A DNA stretch of 64,000 nucleotides from JBHELT01 sp046262935 (GTDB lineage Bacteria > Actinomycetota > CADDZG01 > JAHWKV01): assembly GCA_046262935.1 (NCBI GenBank), contig JBHELT010000074.1:62001-126000 (forward strand), given 5' to 3'. The translations under genes were made by a program, and so were the position numbers. This document shows positions 18,411 through 26,226 of the stretch, piece after piece. How positions within the stretch are numbered: the stretch's first letter is position 1; every line of letters starts with the position of its first letter. Below the pieces are notes generated by a model, which saw only the letters and a list, made by a program, of their open reading frames with translations, did no database searches and had not been told where the DNA came from.

Positions 18411-18573
18411 TCAGGGGTTTCGCAGCTTCTAGCGCACGGGGGCTTAACCGAACGGTAGCTGCTGCACCCCCGAACCCCCGGTTCTACTTCAGGGGTGTCG
18501 CAGCTTCTAGCGCACGGGGGCTTAACCGAACGGTAGCTGCTACACCCCCGAACCCCCGGTTGATCTCAGGGGT
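18411..18573. repeat. 73-bp hairpin repeat, two tandem copies plus a fragment
   Basis: Unit 1 is 18411-18483 and unit 2 is 18489-18561; they differ at only two positions. A partial third unit (TCAGGGGT) lies just before otsA. Each unit folds as GGGGT-x3-GCAGCT, a loop of about 29 bases, then AGCTGC-x3-ACCCC, followed by a conserved tail CGAACCCCCGGTT. Both differences between the units fall in the x3 segments and convert non-Watson-Crick pairs to G-C and T-A. A diverged third copy in reverse orientation is at 62556-62633. Confidence 0.9.
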
Positions 18574-18584
18574 AGGCTTGGGAT

Positions 18585-20099
18585 GTGCAAAACGACTTGG
18601 ATCGCGAACGCGGCGATCGCTACGACCTCTCCGACGTCCTGCACGGTCGCTCGTTGGTCATCGCATCAAACCGAGGCCCGATCGTCTACGAGAAGACCGA
18701 CAACGGTGAACTAGTTCCGCGCAGGGGAGCCGGTGGTCTTGTCACCGCTCTTACCCACGTCATGCGACAGGCATCTGGTCTTTGGGTCGCAAGTGCGATG
18801 GGGACCGGTGATCGCGAGATGGTCAAGCGTCAACACGATGAGCATCTCGAAGCACCGTTCGACGACGACAGGCTCCACCTGAGGTACCTCACGTTCGACC
18901 GTGACGTTTTCGAACGTTATTACAATCGCATCTCTAATTCCGTCTTCTGGTTCTTGCAGCACAACATGTGGAACCTGCCCATGCACCCGAGGTTCACAGC
19001 TGCAACACGGGAAGCGTGGATGAGTTACCACGCGGTCAACCAGCGCTTCGCCGAAGCTCTGGCTGAGGAGATCGCCGGAACCGAAAAGACTGCTCCGGTC
19101 ATGCTGCACGACTATCACCTGATGCTGGTTGCCCGCTATCTGCGCAAGTTGGTACCAGATGCCTTCAGTTACCACTTCACGCACAGCCCTTGGAGTCAAC
19201 CGGACATGTGGCGTGTGCTGCCTGGGCGCATGGCCGAAGACACGCTCGAAGGGATGCTTGCCAATGATCTTCTGGGATTTCAATCAGCCCGGTGGGCGCG
19301 CAACTTCATCCAATGCTGCGAAGACATACTGAGCGCCGAGGTCGATCATAACGAAGGACTCGTTCGGTACATGGGGACCGAAACGACCGTGAGGCACTAC
19401 CCCATCTCGATAGAAGTGGAGTCGGTGAGGAAACTTGCACACTCCGACGAGGCGGCGCGCCATCTCGCTTGGCTTGACCGCATGCTCGACGGACGTCGGC
19501 TGATCTTAAGGATCGACCGCCTTGAACTATCGAAGAACATCGTGAGAGGTTTTCGGGCGTACGAAGAGATGCTCAAGGCCAATCCGCAGTGGATAGGCAA
19601 GGTCGTTCATCTGGCTCTGGTCTATCCCTCCCGAAGGGCATTGTCGGAGTATCGAACCTACGAAGCCGAGGTTCTCGAGGTCCATGATCGGATCAACGAA
19701 GAGTTGGGAACAGACGATTGGCAGCCGATCGTTCTGATCAACGAAGACAACTACATCAGGGCTCTTGCATGCAGTCGCAGGTACGACGTCCTGATCGTCA
19801 ACCCGATCGCCGACGGGATGAATCTGGTTGCGAAGGAAGGACCGGCCGTTAATGAGGTGGACGGCGTCTTGATCCTTTCGACGAACGCGGGGGCATGGTT
19901 CGAACTAGGGCACGGTGCGATCGGCGTCAATCCATACGATGTGGCCGAGATGGCCGAAGCCATGCATACAGCCCTATCGATGGATGCATCCGAAAGAGCT
20001 GACCTCGGTTCGTTCCTACGCCAGGTGATCGAAAAGAACACGCCCAGCAAATGGGTTTGGTATCAACTAAACGACATCAGGCGACTTCACGAGGCCTGA
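18585..20099 (+). CDS. otsA: Trehalose-6-phosphate synthase family glycosyltransferase (GT20)
   Basis: A 504-residue GT20 enzyme; the canonical reaction joins UDP- or GDP-glucose to glucose-6-phosphate. Seen are SNRGPI near the N-terminus, the GAGGLVTAL loop, HDYHLMLV, and the nucleotide-sugar segment ADGMNLVAKE. Two core motifs are unusual: the normal HxPFP-type motif reads THSPWSQPD, and the DRLDYTKG-type motif reads DRLELSKN. The convergent phosphatase gene overlaps its 3' end by 13 bp and supports trehalose, but another sugar-phosphate acceptor cannot be excluded. GTG start; the last repeat fragment lies just upstream. Confidence 0.87.
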   Translation: MQNDLDRERGDRYDLSDVLHGRSLVIASNRGPIVYEKTDNGELVPRRGAGGLVTALTHVMRQASGLWVASAMGTGDREMVKRQHDEHLEAPFDDDRLHLRYLTFDRDVFERYYNRISNSVFWFLQHNMWNLPMHPRFTAATREAWMSYHAVNQRFAEALAEEIAGTEKTAPVMLHDYHLMLVARYLRKLVPDAFSYHFTHSPWSQPDMWRVLPGRMAEDTLEGMLANDLLGFQSARWARNFIQCCEDILSAEVDHNEGLVRYMGTETTVRHYPISIEVESVRKLAHSDEAARHLAWLDRMLDGRRLILRIDRLELSKNIVRGFRAYEEMLKANPQWIGKVVHLALVYPSRRALSEYRTYEAEVLEVHDRINEELGTDDWQPIVLINEDNYIRALACSRRYDVLIVNPIADGMNLVAKEGPAVNEVDGVLILSTNAGAWFELGHGAIGVNPYDVAEMAEAMHTALSMDASERADLGSFLRQVIEKNTPSKWVWYQLNDIRRLHEA

Positions 20100-20878
20100 G
20101 GCTCGATGAGTCTTCGCAGCTGACCGAGGAGGTCGGCCGGGGAACCAACGATCAGATCGCAGTGCTGTCTTAGTCCTTGTGGTTCCTCGGTTGACGAAAC
20201 ACCGATGCAGCAAGACTCCAGACCCGTGTGAAGAGCCAGGTCTTTCATCACTTCAACATCCGATGAATCGTCGCCTGCAAACAGGACCCGGCGAACCTGC
20301 CAAGCGATGATCATGCCGCGCGCTGCCGAAGACTTCGAAACATCTCTGGGCCGAAGTTCCACCACCATCCGGCCCCTGGTCGCCTTGAAACCTCTCCTCT
20401 CCGCCGCAACCTGAGCCCACCGCAAGATGGCATCGCCTGCTTCCGATCGATTTGAGGCATTGCGATGATGGACCGAAACTGCGAGATTCTTGAATTCGAC
20501 TTCACAACCGTCGATGCCCTCGGATGCGAGCATCGCCTCGGCATCGCGGGCCAAACGGGAAGCCATCCCTCTCAAACGATCGGCGTCTGGGTGTTGCATC
20601 AAACTCCCCTCGCCGATCCACTCCCCCCCATACAAGCCGTGATAGTCAACACCGACGACTCCCGCTAGCGCAGCCACCTCCTCGGCACGCCGTCCGCTCA
20701 GCACCGCCACATGAGCGAAGCTCGATACGAGGGCGGTGAGCACCTCGGTCGCGCCTTGAGCAGGCCTTGCCTCGGCGGGAGCCGAAACGATCTCTGACAA
20801 GGTGCCATCGAAGTCAAGGATGAATCCCGAGCCCGATGGGTCGGCGATAGCTGAGGTCACGAAGCTGTCGAAGTCCAT
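20087..20878 (-). CDS. otsB: Trehalose-6-phosphate phosphatase (HAD family)
   Basis: About 263 residues of the HAD OtsB family. Motif I is DFDGTL (D22, D24), motif II is VLSGR, and the late acidic motif is FAGDDSSDVEVM. It would dephosphorylate the OtsA product to free trehalose, an osmoprotectant and reserve sugar. Start chosen at ATG 20878, as the residues upstream look non-coding; the frame continues to 21184 but overlaps a divergent gene. It converges on otsA with a 13-bp overlap, an uncommon arrangement that could give antisense coupling. Confidence 0.9.
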   Translation of the reverse strand: MDFDSFVTSAIADPSGSGFILDFDGTLSEIVSAPAEARPAQGATEVLTALVSSFAHVAVLSGRRAEEVAALAGVVGVDYHGLYGGEWIGEGSLMQHPDADRLRGMASRLARDAEAMLASEGIDGCEVEFKNLAVSVHHRNASNRSEAGDAILRWAQVAAERRGFKATRGRMVVELRPRDVSKSSAARGMIIAWQVRRVLFAGDDSSDVEVMKDLALHTGLESCCIGVSSTEEPQGLRQHCDLIVGSPADLLGQLRRLIEPQAS

Positions 20879-20920
20879 GCGCGCACGATATCGCTGTTCA
20901 CATCGCGTAAACTGCTCTGA

Positions 20921-21130
20921 GTGTCGACACCTGAACCAGATCTCATCGCGCTGGCACGTGAAGAGGCAAAGGCCATCATCGAAGAAGCCCGCGAACAGGC
21001 GCGGGTTCTTGCACAAGCAACCCAAGGCAGCGATCGACAAGCCCGCAGCAAAGAACTTATCGGCGCCCTGGAAGAGTCCATAGCTCGGTTGAGCGAGATA
21101 GTGGAAGAGATCCGCCAGCAACTTGCATAA
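20921..21130 (+). CDS. Small coiled-coil protein, function unknown
   Basis: A 69-residue, highly charged and helical protein; a run of Ala/Glu/Lys/Arg (EEAKAIIEEAREQARVLAQ) and a second helix with Ile/Leu heptads suggest a coiled coil. GTG start, 42 bases from the divergent otsB start. It overlaps the following lipoprotein gene by eight bases. It resembles short ATPase-b-like or DivIVA-like helical segments, but nothing specific is recognised. Confidence 0.6.
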   Translation: MSTPEPDLIALAREEAKAIIEEAREQARVLAQATQGSDRQARSKELIGALEESIARLSEIVEEIRQQLA

Positions 21131-21905
21131 GCGGATATGCCTTATAGCCCTCGGGCTCGCCTTCGGATGTTCAAGCAATTCCATCGCCCTTAAGTACGCG
21201 TTTCCCGTCGGCCGTACGGATACTTATTCGTGGACGATCGAAGCGATAACCGATAAGAACACGTCCTCAGAAGTGACGCACGAAGTGTTCATGGCATCGG
21301 GGTTCCTAACGGAGACGATCCTACGTGCCACTTCCAAAGGCAGGATGATCGTTCGACTTGATATGCGAACCTCTAGGGCTACCCTCGACGGTGAGCCAAG
21401 AACCTTGCACAGCCGGGCCGAGATCGAGATCGACCGCGATGGACGTGCAATCCGCGTAATGGAAGCCGAGGGAACCGACTCTTTCGTAGATGCGCAGGGT
21501 CTGCTTGCAGCGTTAGACCCACAACTTCCACCGTCTCGCGTGAAGATAGGCCAAGGATGGAACTCCCCAGTGCGCTCGCGCACCAACTCATCGGCTGTGA
21601 CTCTGGACGGAAAAGGCAAACTCGAAGGGTTCGACCTTCGCCAACACAAGCGGCTCGCCTTGATCGCGTACCGCCGGCACGGCACAGCCCAAGGGATTCA
21701 AAGAGTTGGCAACATCGACCTGGAGTTGAAAGGAACATCGACCGAGAAGATGACAACCTCTTTCGCTATCGATGACGGCTCCATCTTCGACAGCATCCAA
21801 GATAGCGAGACGACGTTCGATGTTGGATCGCCGAGCGGAGGTCCAGGGTCCAAGAAAGCAACGATCGTGGTGCGCATCTCTACGAAGCTCAAAAGGATGC
21901 CGTAA
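21123..21905 (+). CDS. Exported lipoprotein, function unknown
   Basis: A 260-residue protein with a lipoprotein signal (lipobox LAFGC, Cys16) and a mostly beta-rich mature part without Cys. TTG start 21123 overlaps the end of the coiled-coil gene, suggesting coupling. Segments such as GQGWNSPVR followed by a Gly/Lys beta region recall the DUF6263-like lipoprotein beta folds, but I cannot name the family firmly. Predicted location is the outer face of the cytoplasmic membrane. Confidence 0.65.
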   Translation: MHKRICLIALGLAFGCSSNSIALKYAFPVGRTDTYSWTIEAITDKNTSSEVTHEVFMASGFLTETILRATSKGRMIVRLDMRTSRATLDGEPRTLHSRAEIEIDRDGRAIRVMEAEGTDSFVDAQGLLAALDPQLPPSRVKIGQGWNSPVRSRTNSSAVTLDGKGKLEGFDLRQHKRLALIAYRRHGTAQGIQRVGNIDLELKGTSTEKMTTSFAIDDGSIFDSIQDSETTFDVGSPSGGPGSKKATIVVRISTKLKRMP

Positions 21906-21911
21906 AGCAGA

Positions 21912-22448
21912 TCAGGGCTTGTAATCCACCCCAACTACAACGGTTACCGGTATGGACTTGTCGAGGTTCGAAACCGCCGGAAGGATCGTCGAGGAATGGA
22001 CCAACTTTGCAGCTGCTCTGGCCATATCCTGAAAACCCGGCTGAAAGAACACGGTTGTCTTGTTGTACTTCTTCGAGGCGTTCGCCGTGGTGACAACCTG
22101 GAAGCCAGCGCCCTGTAGAACATCGCGCGCTTTCAAGGCAAGACCGGGCGTGCCCGACCCATTGAGCAACTGGAGCCGGCCACTCGCCTGAGGGCTCTGC
22201 TCCACGACTGGCGATGGTGAGGGTGTTGGTTCAGCAGTCGCGACAACCGATGCCAACGGCGAAGGCAACGACGAGGGCCTATGTGTTGCGCTGGCCCCCG
22301 CTACCGGACTTTGGTGCCCCGCCCGAGCCAAGCGGTAAAAGCCGAAGCCCGCGATTAGGGGAAGCAACGCGAGCGCCATGATCCGACCGAACCAAATGAG
22401 TATCGACTGCCAGTAGAAGGATCTGTCTTGTACTGAGTGCTTTCCCAC
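21912..22448 (-). CDS. LytR C-terminal-domain membrane protein
   Basis: A 178-residue protein: short cytoplasmic N-terminus, one membrane span (about residues 22-40), a Pro/Ser/Thr-rich linker (to ~90), then a LytR_C domain starting at LQLLNGSGTPGLA and continuing through the GAGFQVV pattern. LytR_C domains occur at the C-termini of cell-wall LCP ligases and as stand-alone envelope proteins in Actinomycetota. Directly follows the DUF3263 gene, a pairing often seen in the phylum. The start codon touches the DUF3263 stop. Confidence 0.82.
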   Translation of the reverse strand: MGKHSVQDRSFYWQSILIWFGRIMALALLPLIAGFGFYRLARAGHQSPVAGASATHRPSSLPSPLASVVATAEPTPSPSPVVEQSPQASGRLQLLNGSGTPGLALKARDVLQGAGFQVVTTANASKKYNKTTVFFQPGFQDMARAAAKLVHSSTILPAVSNLDKSIPVTVVVGVDYKP

Positions 22449-22729
22449 TATGCGTTGTCGGAAAGCCTGATGCCCAGTCTGCGCGCCATCCGCTGGCGCT
22501 GGCGGAATGCACGCAGCCTTTGAAGCCGCTTGACCAAGATTGGGTCGTAAGTGAGGGCGTTAGGCATGTCGATGATCTCGTTCAACAGTTGGTAGTAACG
22601 CGTCGCGGACAGTTCGAATTGCTCTCTGATGGCGCGTTCTTTGGCTCCGGCGTATTTCCACCAGTACCGTTCGAATTCCAGGATCTTGCGTTCACGGTCG
22701 CCGAAGATCTGCGGCGATTCTTCAACCAC
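22448..22729 (-). CDS. DUF3263 family protein (HTH-like)
   Basis: A 93-residue, very basic, helical protein of the actinobacterial DUF3263 family; the core (ILEFERYWWKYAGAKE, then SATRYYQLLNEII) has the look of a small helix-turn-helix domain. GTG 22729 has TAAGGAGG close upstream and is preferred over ATG 22771, which lies within a palindrome. Probably a DNA-binding regulator; no target is known. The 24-bp palindrome immediately upstream of its ribosome site is a candidate autoregulatory operator. Confidence 0.82.
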   Translation of the reverse strand: MVEESPQIFGDRERKILEFERYWWKYAGAKERAIREQFELSATRYYQLLNEIIDMPNALTYDPILVKRLQRLRAFRQRQRMARRLGIRLSDNA

Positions 22730-22747
22730 GCGACCCTCCTTAGGAGT

Positions 22748-22771
22748 TTGAATCACATCGATGTGATTCAA
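22748..22771. promoter_or_regulatory. 24-bp perfect palindrome upstream of the DUF3263 gene
   Basis: The half-site TTGAATCACATC is followed directly by its exact reverse complement. It lies six bases upstream of the ribosome binding site. Length and symmetry fit a dimeric repressor operator or an RNA hairpin in the leader. Confidence 0.75.
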
Positions 22772-22857
22772 CCTTAAGCATGGTCCGCGAAGATTGCAAG
22801 GACCGGCGATCGAGCTTGGCCCTTGTGACGACGAGCGATGGGGGGCTTAGTTGGAGC

Positions 22858-23037
22858 CTATTGGACGACCTGCAACTTGAGCATCTGCAGTTCTGCGAGC
22901 GCATACCGTTTGGGGCAATGAGGACACGGAAAAAAATCGGATCTGCGCCTCAACCAACGGCGCTCCGCTTCTAGCGTGATCACATATCCGTCCCCAACCT
23001 CGCCTAAGATGAGGCACCCACAGGCGCACCAGGTCAT
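22858..23037 (-). CDS. Small Cys-rich putative zinc protein
   Basis: About 59 residues with Cys residues at the N-terminus (WCACGC) and a CPHC pair some 35 residues later, plus a basic middle segment (RRWLRRR). ATG 23037 has GGAGG seven bases upstream; an in-frame ATG further out (23058) is also possible. It resembles a minimal zinc ribbon. Function unknown; the C-terminal third is helical. Small size makes the call uncertain. Confidence 0.5.
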   Translation of the reverse strand: MTWCACGCLILGEVGDGYVITLEAERRWLRRRSDFFPCPHCPKRYALAELQMLKLQVVQ

Positions 23038-23136
23038 CAACATCCCTCCACCAATCATTTCGGTTTCAAGGTGCTTGCTCTGAATGACACCAAATGACTA
23101 AATCCTGGGCCGCTGAATCGGGGAGGTCCGATGGCC

Positions 23137-24384
23137 TCAGGGATATAGCCCCCTTACCCTATGGGCTTCGGCCACCCGTGAGACAGCCAAGATGGTGGCG
23201 GCCTGGCGCATGGTGTATCCCTTGGACTTGGACATACCGTAGACGTCGAGGAACGACGCCTCCATGATCTGGCGCAGTCGGTGGTTCACTTCGTCCTCGC
23301 TCCAGAAATAGGCCTGCAGGTCCTGAACCCACTCGAAGTAAGAAACCGTGACGCCACCGGCGTTGCACAAGATGTCAGGGATGATGAAAACGCCCTTCTC
23401 AGACAGCAATCTGTCGGCCTTAGGAGTGGTAGGTCCGTTCGCCCCTTCTGCGATGATCCGAGCTTGCACCTGGTCGGCGTTCGTTTCGTTGATCACGCCC
23501 TCGAGAGCTGCCGGAACGATCACATCGACGTCGAGTTCGATCAGCTCCTCGTTCGTAAGAGCATCGCCGTCTGAGAAACCGGAAACGGTGCCAGCCTCTT
23601 TCTTGTGCCGTTCGATGGCCTCGGGATTGAGACCCCTTTCGTTGATCACTCCGCCGACCACGTCGGAGACGGCGACGATGCGGCAGCCCTGGTCGTGCAA
23701 CATGCGGGCAACGCCGCCACCCACTTTGCCGAAACCTTGGACCGCGATCGAAACGTCTTCCACACCGAGTCCGTGGGTCTTGAGGGCCGAAAGCACTTGA
23801 TACATTACGCCGCGCGACGTCGAGCCGCCTCTTCCGAACGAACCGCCGACCGACATCGGTTTGCCGGTCACCACGCCGGGGACCGAATGGCCTACGTTCA
23901 TCGAATAGGTATCCATGATCCAGGCCATGATCTGCGAATCGGTGTTGACATCGGGGGCAGGTATGTCTTTGTCGGGGCCGATCAATGGGAGCAGTTCCGA
24001 GGCGTACCGGCGGGTCATCCGTTCTAATTCACCGATGGACAAACGATGCGGGTCGACGATGATTCCGCCCTTCGCTCCGCCGTAGGGGATGTTCACAACC
24101 GCGCACTTCCAAGTCATCCACATCGCGAGGGCTTTTACCTCGTCGAGCGATACGGCTGGGTGATAACGGATACCGCCCTTGGCGGGTCCACGAGTTACAT
24201 CGTGATGAACCCTGAATCCCTGAAAGACCTCGATCGTCGAATCGTCCATGCGAACCGGCACCGAAACCAAAAGCGCCCGTTTGGGTTGACGAAGGATCGT
24301 GTGGATCCCAGCGTCAAGATGCATCAGTTCAGCGGCCTCGTCGAGATATTCGAGCGCGGCTTCCCAGGGATTCATCGATTCCAC
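23137..24384 (-). CDS. gdhA: NAD(P)-dependent glutamate dehydrogenase
   Basis: A 415-residue Glu/Leu/Phe/Val dehydrogenase that interconverts glutamate and 2-oxoglutarate plus ammonia. The substrate-binding and catalytic lysines lie in GPAKGGIRYH and YGGAKGGI, the catalytic Asp in APDVNTD, and the dinucleotide loop is VQGFGKVGGGVA. Length fits the hexameric ~45-kDa group. GTG 24384 is chosen, with AAGGAAG upstream; ATG 24375 is also in frame. It follows a tRNA-Thr gene on the same strand. Confidence 0.95.
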   Translation of the reverse strand: MESMNPWEAALEYLDEAAELMHLDAGIHTILRQPKRALLVSVPVRMDDSTIEVFQGFRVHHDVTRGPAKGGIRYHPAVSLDEVKALAMWMTWKCAVVNIPYGGAKGGIIVDPHRLSIGELERMTRRYASELLPLIGPDKDIPAPDVNTDSQIMAWIMDTYSMNVGHSVPGVVTGKPMSVGGSFGRGGSTSRGVMYQVLSALKTHGLGVEDVSIAVQGFGKVGGGVARMLHDQGCRIVAVSDVVGGVINERGLNPEAIERHKKEAGTVSGFSDGDALTNEELIELDVDVIVPAALEGVINETNADQVQARIIAEGANGPTTPKADRLLSEKGVFIIPDILCNAGGVTVSYFEWVQDLQAYFWSEDEVNHRLRQIMEASFLDVYGMSKSKGYTMRQAATILAVSRVAEAHRVRGLYP

Positions 24385-24413
24385 TAAGCACCCACTTCCT
24401 TCGTATTGAACGA

Positions 24414-24486
24414 GCTGGCGGTCGGATTCGAACCGACGACCTAGCGATTACAAATCGCTTGCGCTACCGGGCTGCGCCACGCCAGC
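24414..24486 (-). tRNA. tRNA-Thr (anticodon TGT)
   Basis: Full cloverleaf of 73 bases: acceptor GCTGGCG pairing with CGCCAGC, anticodon stem GCGAT/ATCGC around loop TTTGTAA, and T loop GGTTCGAATCC. Anticodon TGT reads ACA. CCA is not encoded. Confidence 0.96.
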
Positions 24487-24551
24487 GATCACTCGCCCCA
24501 GGATTCTACCGACACCTAGCGACCCTCATGGTTCGTAAGGCCGCGAAAGCT

Positions 24552-24606
24552 CAAAAAAGGATCAACCCTGCCGACAGGTGGGGGGGGTGTCGTCGGCAGG
24601 GTTGAA
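24552..24606 (-). terminator. Rho-independent terminator of the sigma factor gene
   Basis: On the minus strand a long stem CAACCCTGCCGAC pairs with GTCGGCAGGGTTG around a C-rich loop, followed by ATCCTTTTTTG, a clear six-T tract. It begins about 20 bases after the stop codon. Confidence 0.9.
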
Positions 24607-24624
24607 GGCTTTGGAAGGCGAAAG

Positions 24625-25296
24625 TTATACGAGAACGGCTTCATCCTCTTCGTTCTCACGGCTGCGAGCCATGAGGTGGGTTTCGATCTTGCGCTTGATC
24701 CGCTGGAGCGCATTGTCTATCGACTTCACATGACGTCCCAGGTTCTCGGCGATCTCCTGGTACGAGCGACCTTCTAAGTAAAGGAGAAGGACTTCGCCTT
24801 CGAGACCCGACAAGATCTCGTCGAAACAAGTCTTGAGCGATGCGAAGTCTGCTGTGTTCATCAAGATCTCGAGAGGATCCGAGGCTTCGAGGGTTGGCAG
24901 AACGTCGATCATCGAACGAGCGTCGTTGTCTTCTGTTGGGATCGGCTTGTTCAAAGAAACATACGAGTTAAGCGGAATGTGCTTCTGTCGAGTAGCCGTC
25001 TTGATCGCAGTGATGATCTGTCGGCTGATGCAGAGCTCGGCGAATGCCCTGAACGAACTCTGTCGGTCGCCTTGGAAAGAGCGGATCGCCTTGAAAAGTC
25101 CGATCATCCCTTCTTGCACGATGTCTTCGCGGTCCCCACCCTGCAAGAAATATGAGCGAGCCTTAGCTCTGGCGTAGTTGCGGTAACGAACTAGGAGTGT
25201 TTCGAGGGCCCATGAATCTCCGGTCCGGGCCAAGACGACGAGATCTTCGTCGGTGAGTGTCGATGACGCTACGGGTGTCTCTGCCTCTAGCCGCAT
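24625..25296 (-). CDS. RNA polymerase sigma factor, SigH (sigma-30) type
   Basis: About 223 residues with sigma regions 2 and 4. Region 2 shows DREDIVQEGMIGLFKAIR and a following RQIITAIKTATRQKH; region 4 has GRSYQEIAENLGRHVKSIDNAL cut by typical HTH spacing. It lacks region 1.1 and a full region 3, like the SigH group rather than the primary sigma factor. Start ATG 25296 has GAGGGGGAAG upstream; the longer frame is Gln/Ser-rich and unlikely. It probably directs a stationary or stress regulon, but no anti-sigma gene is adjacent. Confidence 0.88.
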   Translation of the reverse strand: MRLEAETPVASSTLTDEDLVVLARTGDSWALETLLVRYRNYARAKARSYFLQGGDREDIVQEGMIGLFKAIRSFQGDRQSSFRAFAELCISRQIITAIKTATRQKHIPLNSYVSLNKPIPTEDNDARSMIDVLPTLEASDPLEILMNTADFASLKTCFDEILSGLEGEVLLLYLEGRSYQEIAENLGRHVKSIDNALQRIKRKIETHLMARSRENEEDEAVLV

Positions 25297-25509
25297 TCTT
25301 CCCCCTCGTTGCTGTGATGATGGCTGCGAATTTTGCTGCGGTGACCTCGACTGGTCCAGATTGTGGGCCATCGGGGTCGCTCTGGTCAACCCCTTAGGGC
25401 CATTTGCTGAGCCAATTGGTTCATGAAACGTAGTGGTTATGACCGAATTTGCCGTTTTTTCTCATGAAAATGCGTAACGCGACCCTCCCGGCGTCGTTGT
25501 AACTGTTGC

Positions 25510-26226
25510 CTAGCCGCTGTTGCGAGTGACCTCGACCATCACCACAGCCGCCGCTACCGCAACGTTGATACTCGCCAGGTTTCCCTGCATTGGGATCTTG
25601 ACCAGAGCATCACATCTTTCGCGTACGAGCCGTGACAATCCGGCCCCCTCAGCGCCAACCACCAGACAGATCGCATCGTCCTTGAACGGCGTGCTTCGGT
25701 AGTCCAACTCGGCATCGGGATGAAGACCAATGACCCAAAAGCCAACTTTCTTGAGTTTTTCGATGGCCGATGACGCCGATGTAACTTCGGCGATCGCAAC
25801 GCGCTCAGCCGCCCCAGAGGCAACCTTGCGCACCGTTGGCGTTACCGAAACCGAACGATGCCTTGGTATCAATAACGCGGTGAAGCCAAATGCTTCCGCG
25901 CTGCGCAGTATCGAACCTAGGTTCGCGGGATCAGTGAGTCCGTCTAGCAGAACGATGCGCGAGCCCGATGCGATCGCATCATCGAGAGTCGCATAGCTAA
26001 AGGGTTCGACGACCGCGACGACTCCCTGATGATTGCCTTGAACCTTTTCATCGAGTTCGTGGCGCGGCTTGCGTTTCACCGGGATATCACTGCGCTCAGC
26101 CAATCCGATGATCTCTGCGATGGCTTGTGATGGCTTTGAGTCTTGCGCAACAAAGATCTGTTTGATCTTTCCACCAGCACGCAACGACTCGACTACTGGG
26201 TGCCTTCCGAAGAGGTAGTCGGTCAA
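25510..26226 (-). CDS. rlmB: 23S rRNA (guanosine-2'-O-) methyltransferase, TrmH/RlmB family
   Basis: A 238-residue SPOUT methyltransferase with an N-terminal substrate-binding domain (residues 1-75) and a knotted domain bearing three motifs: LTDPANLGSILRSAEAFG, VVGAEGAGLS and MQGNLASINVAVA. It methylates the ribose of a 23S rRNA guanosine in the RlmB group. TTG start overlaps the cysS stop by four bases. The pair cysS-rlmB is a common actinobacterial order. Confidence 0.92.
   Translation of the reverse strand: MTDYLFGRHPVVESLRAGGKIKQIFVAQDSKPSQAIAEIIGLAERSDIPVKRKPRHELDEKVQGNHQGVVAVVEPFSYATLDDAIASGSRIVLLDGLTDPANLGSILRSAEAFGFTALLIPRHRSVSVTPTVRKVASGAAERVAIAEVTSASSAIEKLKKVGFWVIGLHPDAELDYRSTPFKDDAICLVVGAEGAGLSRLVRERCDALVKIPMQGNLASINVAVAAAVVMVEVTRNSG

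Noticed and set aside
18411..18573. Hairpin repeat as a transcription terminator pair
   Set aside because: The stems are not followed by T tracts and the same element recurs elsewhere in another context; a structured repeat explains it better.
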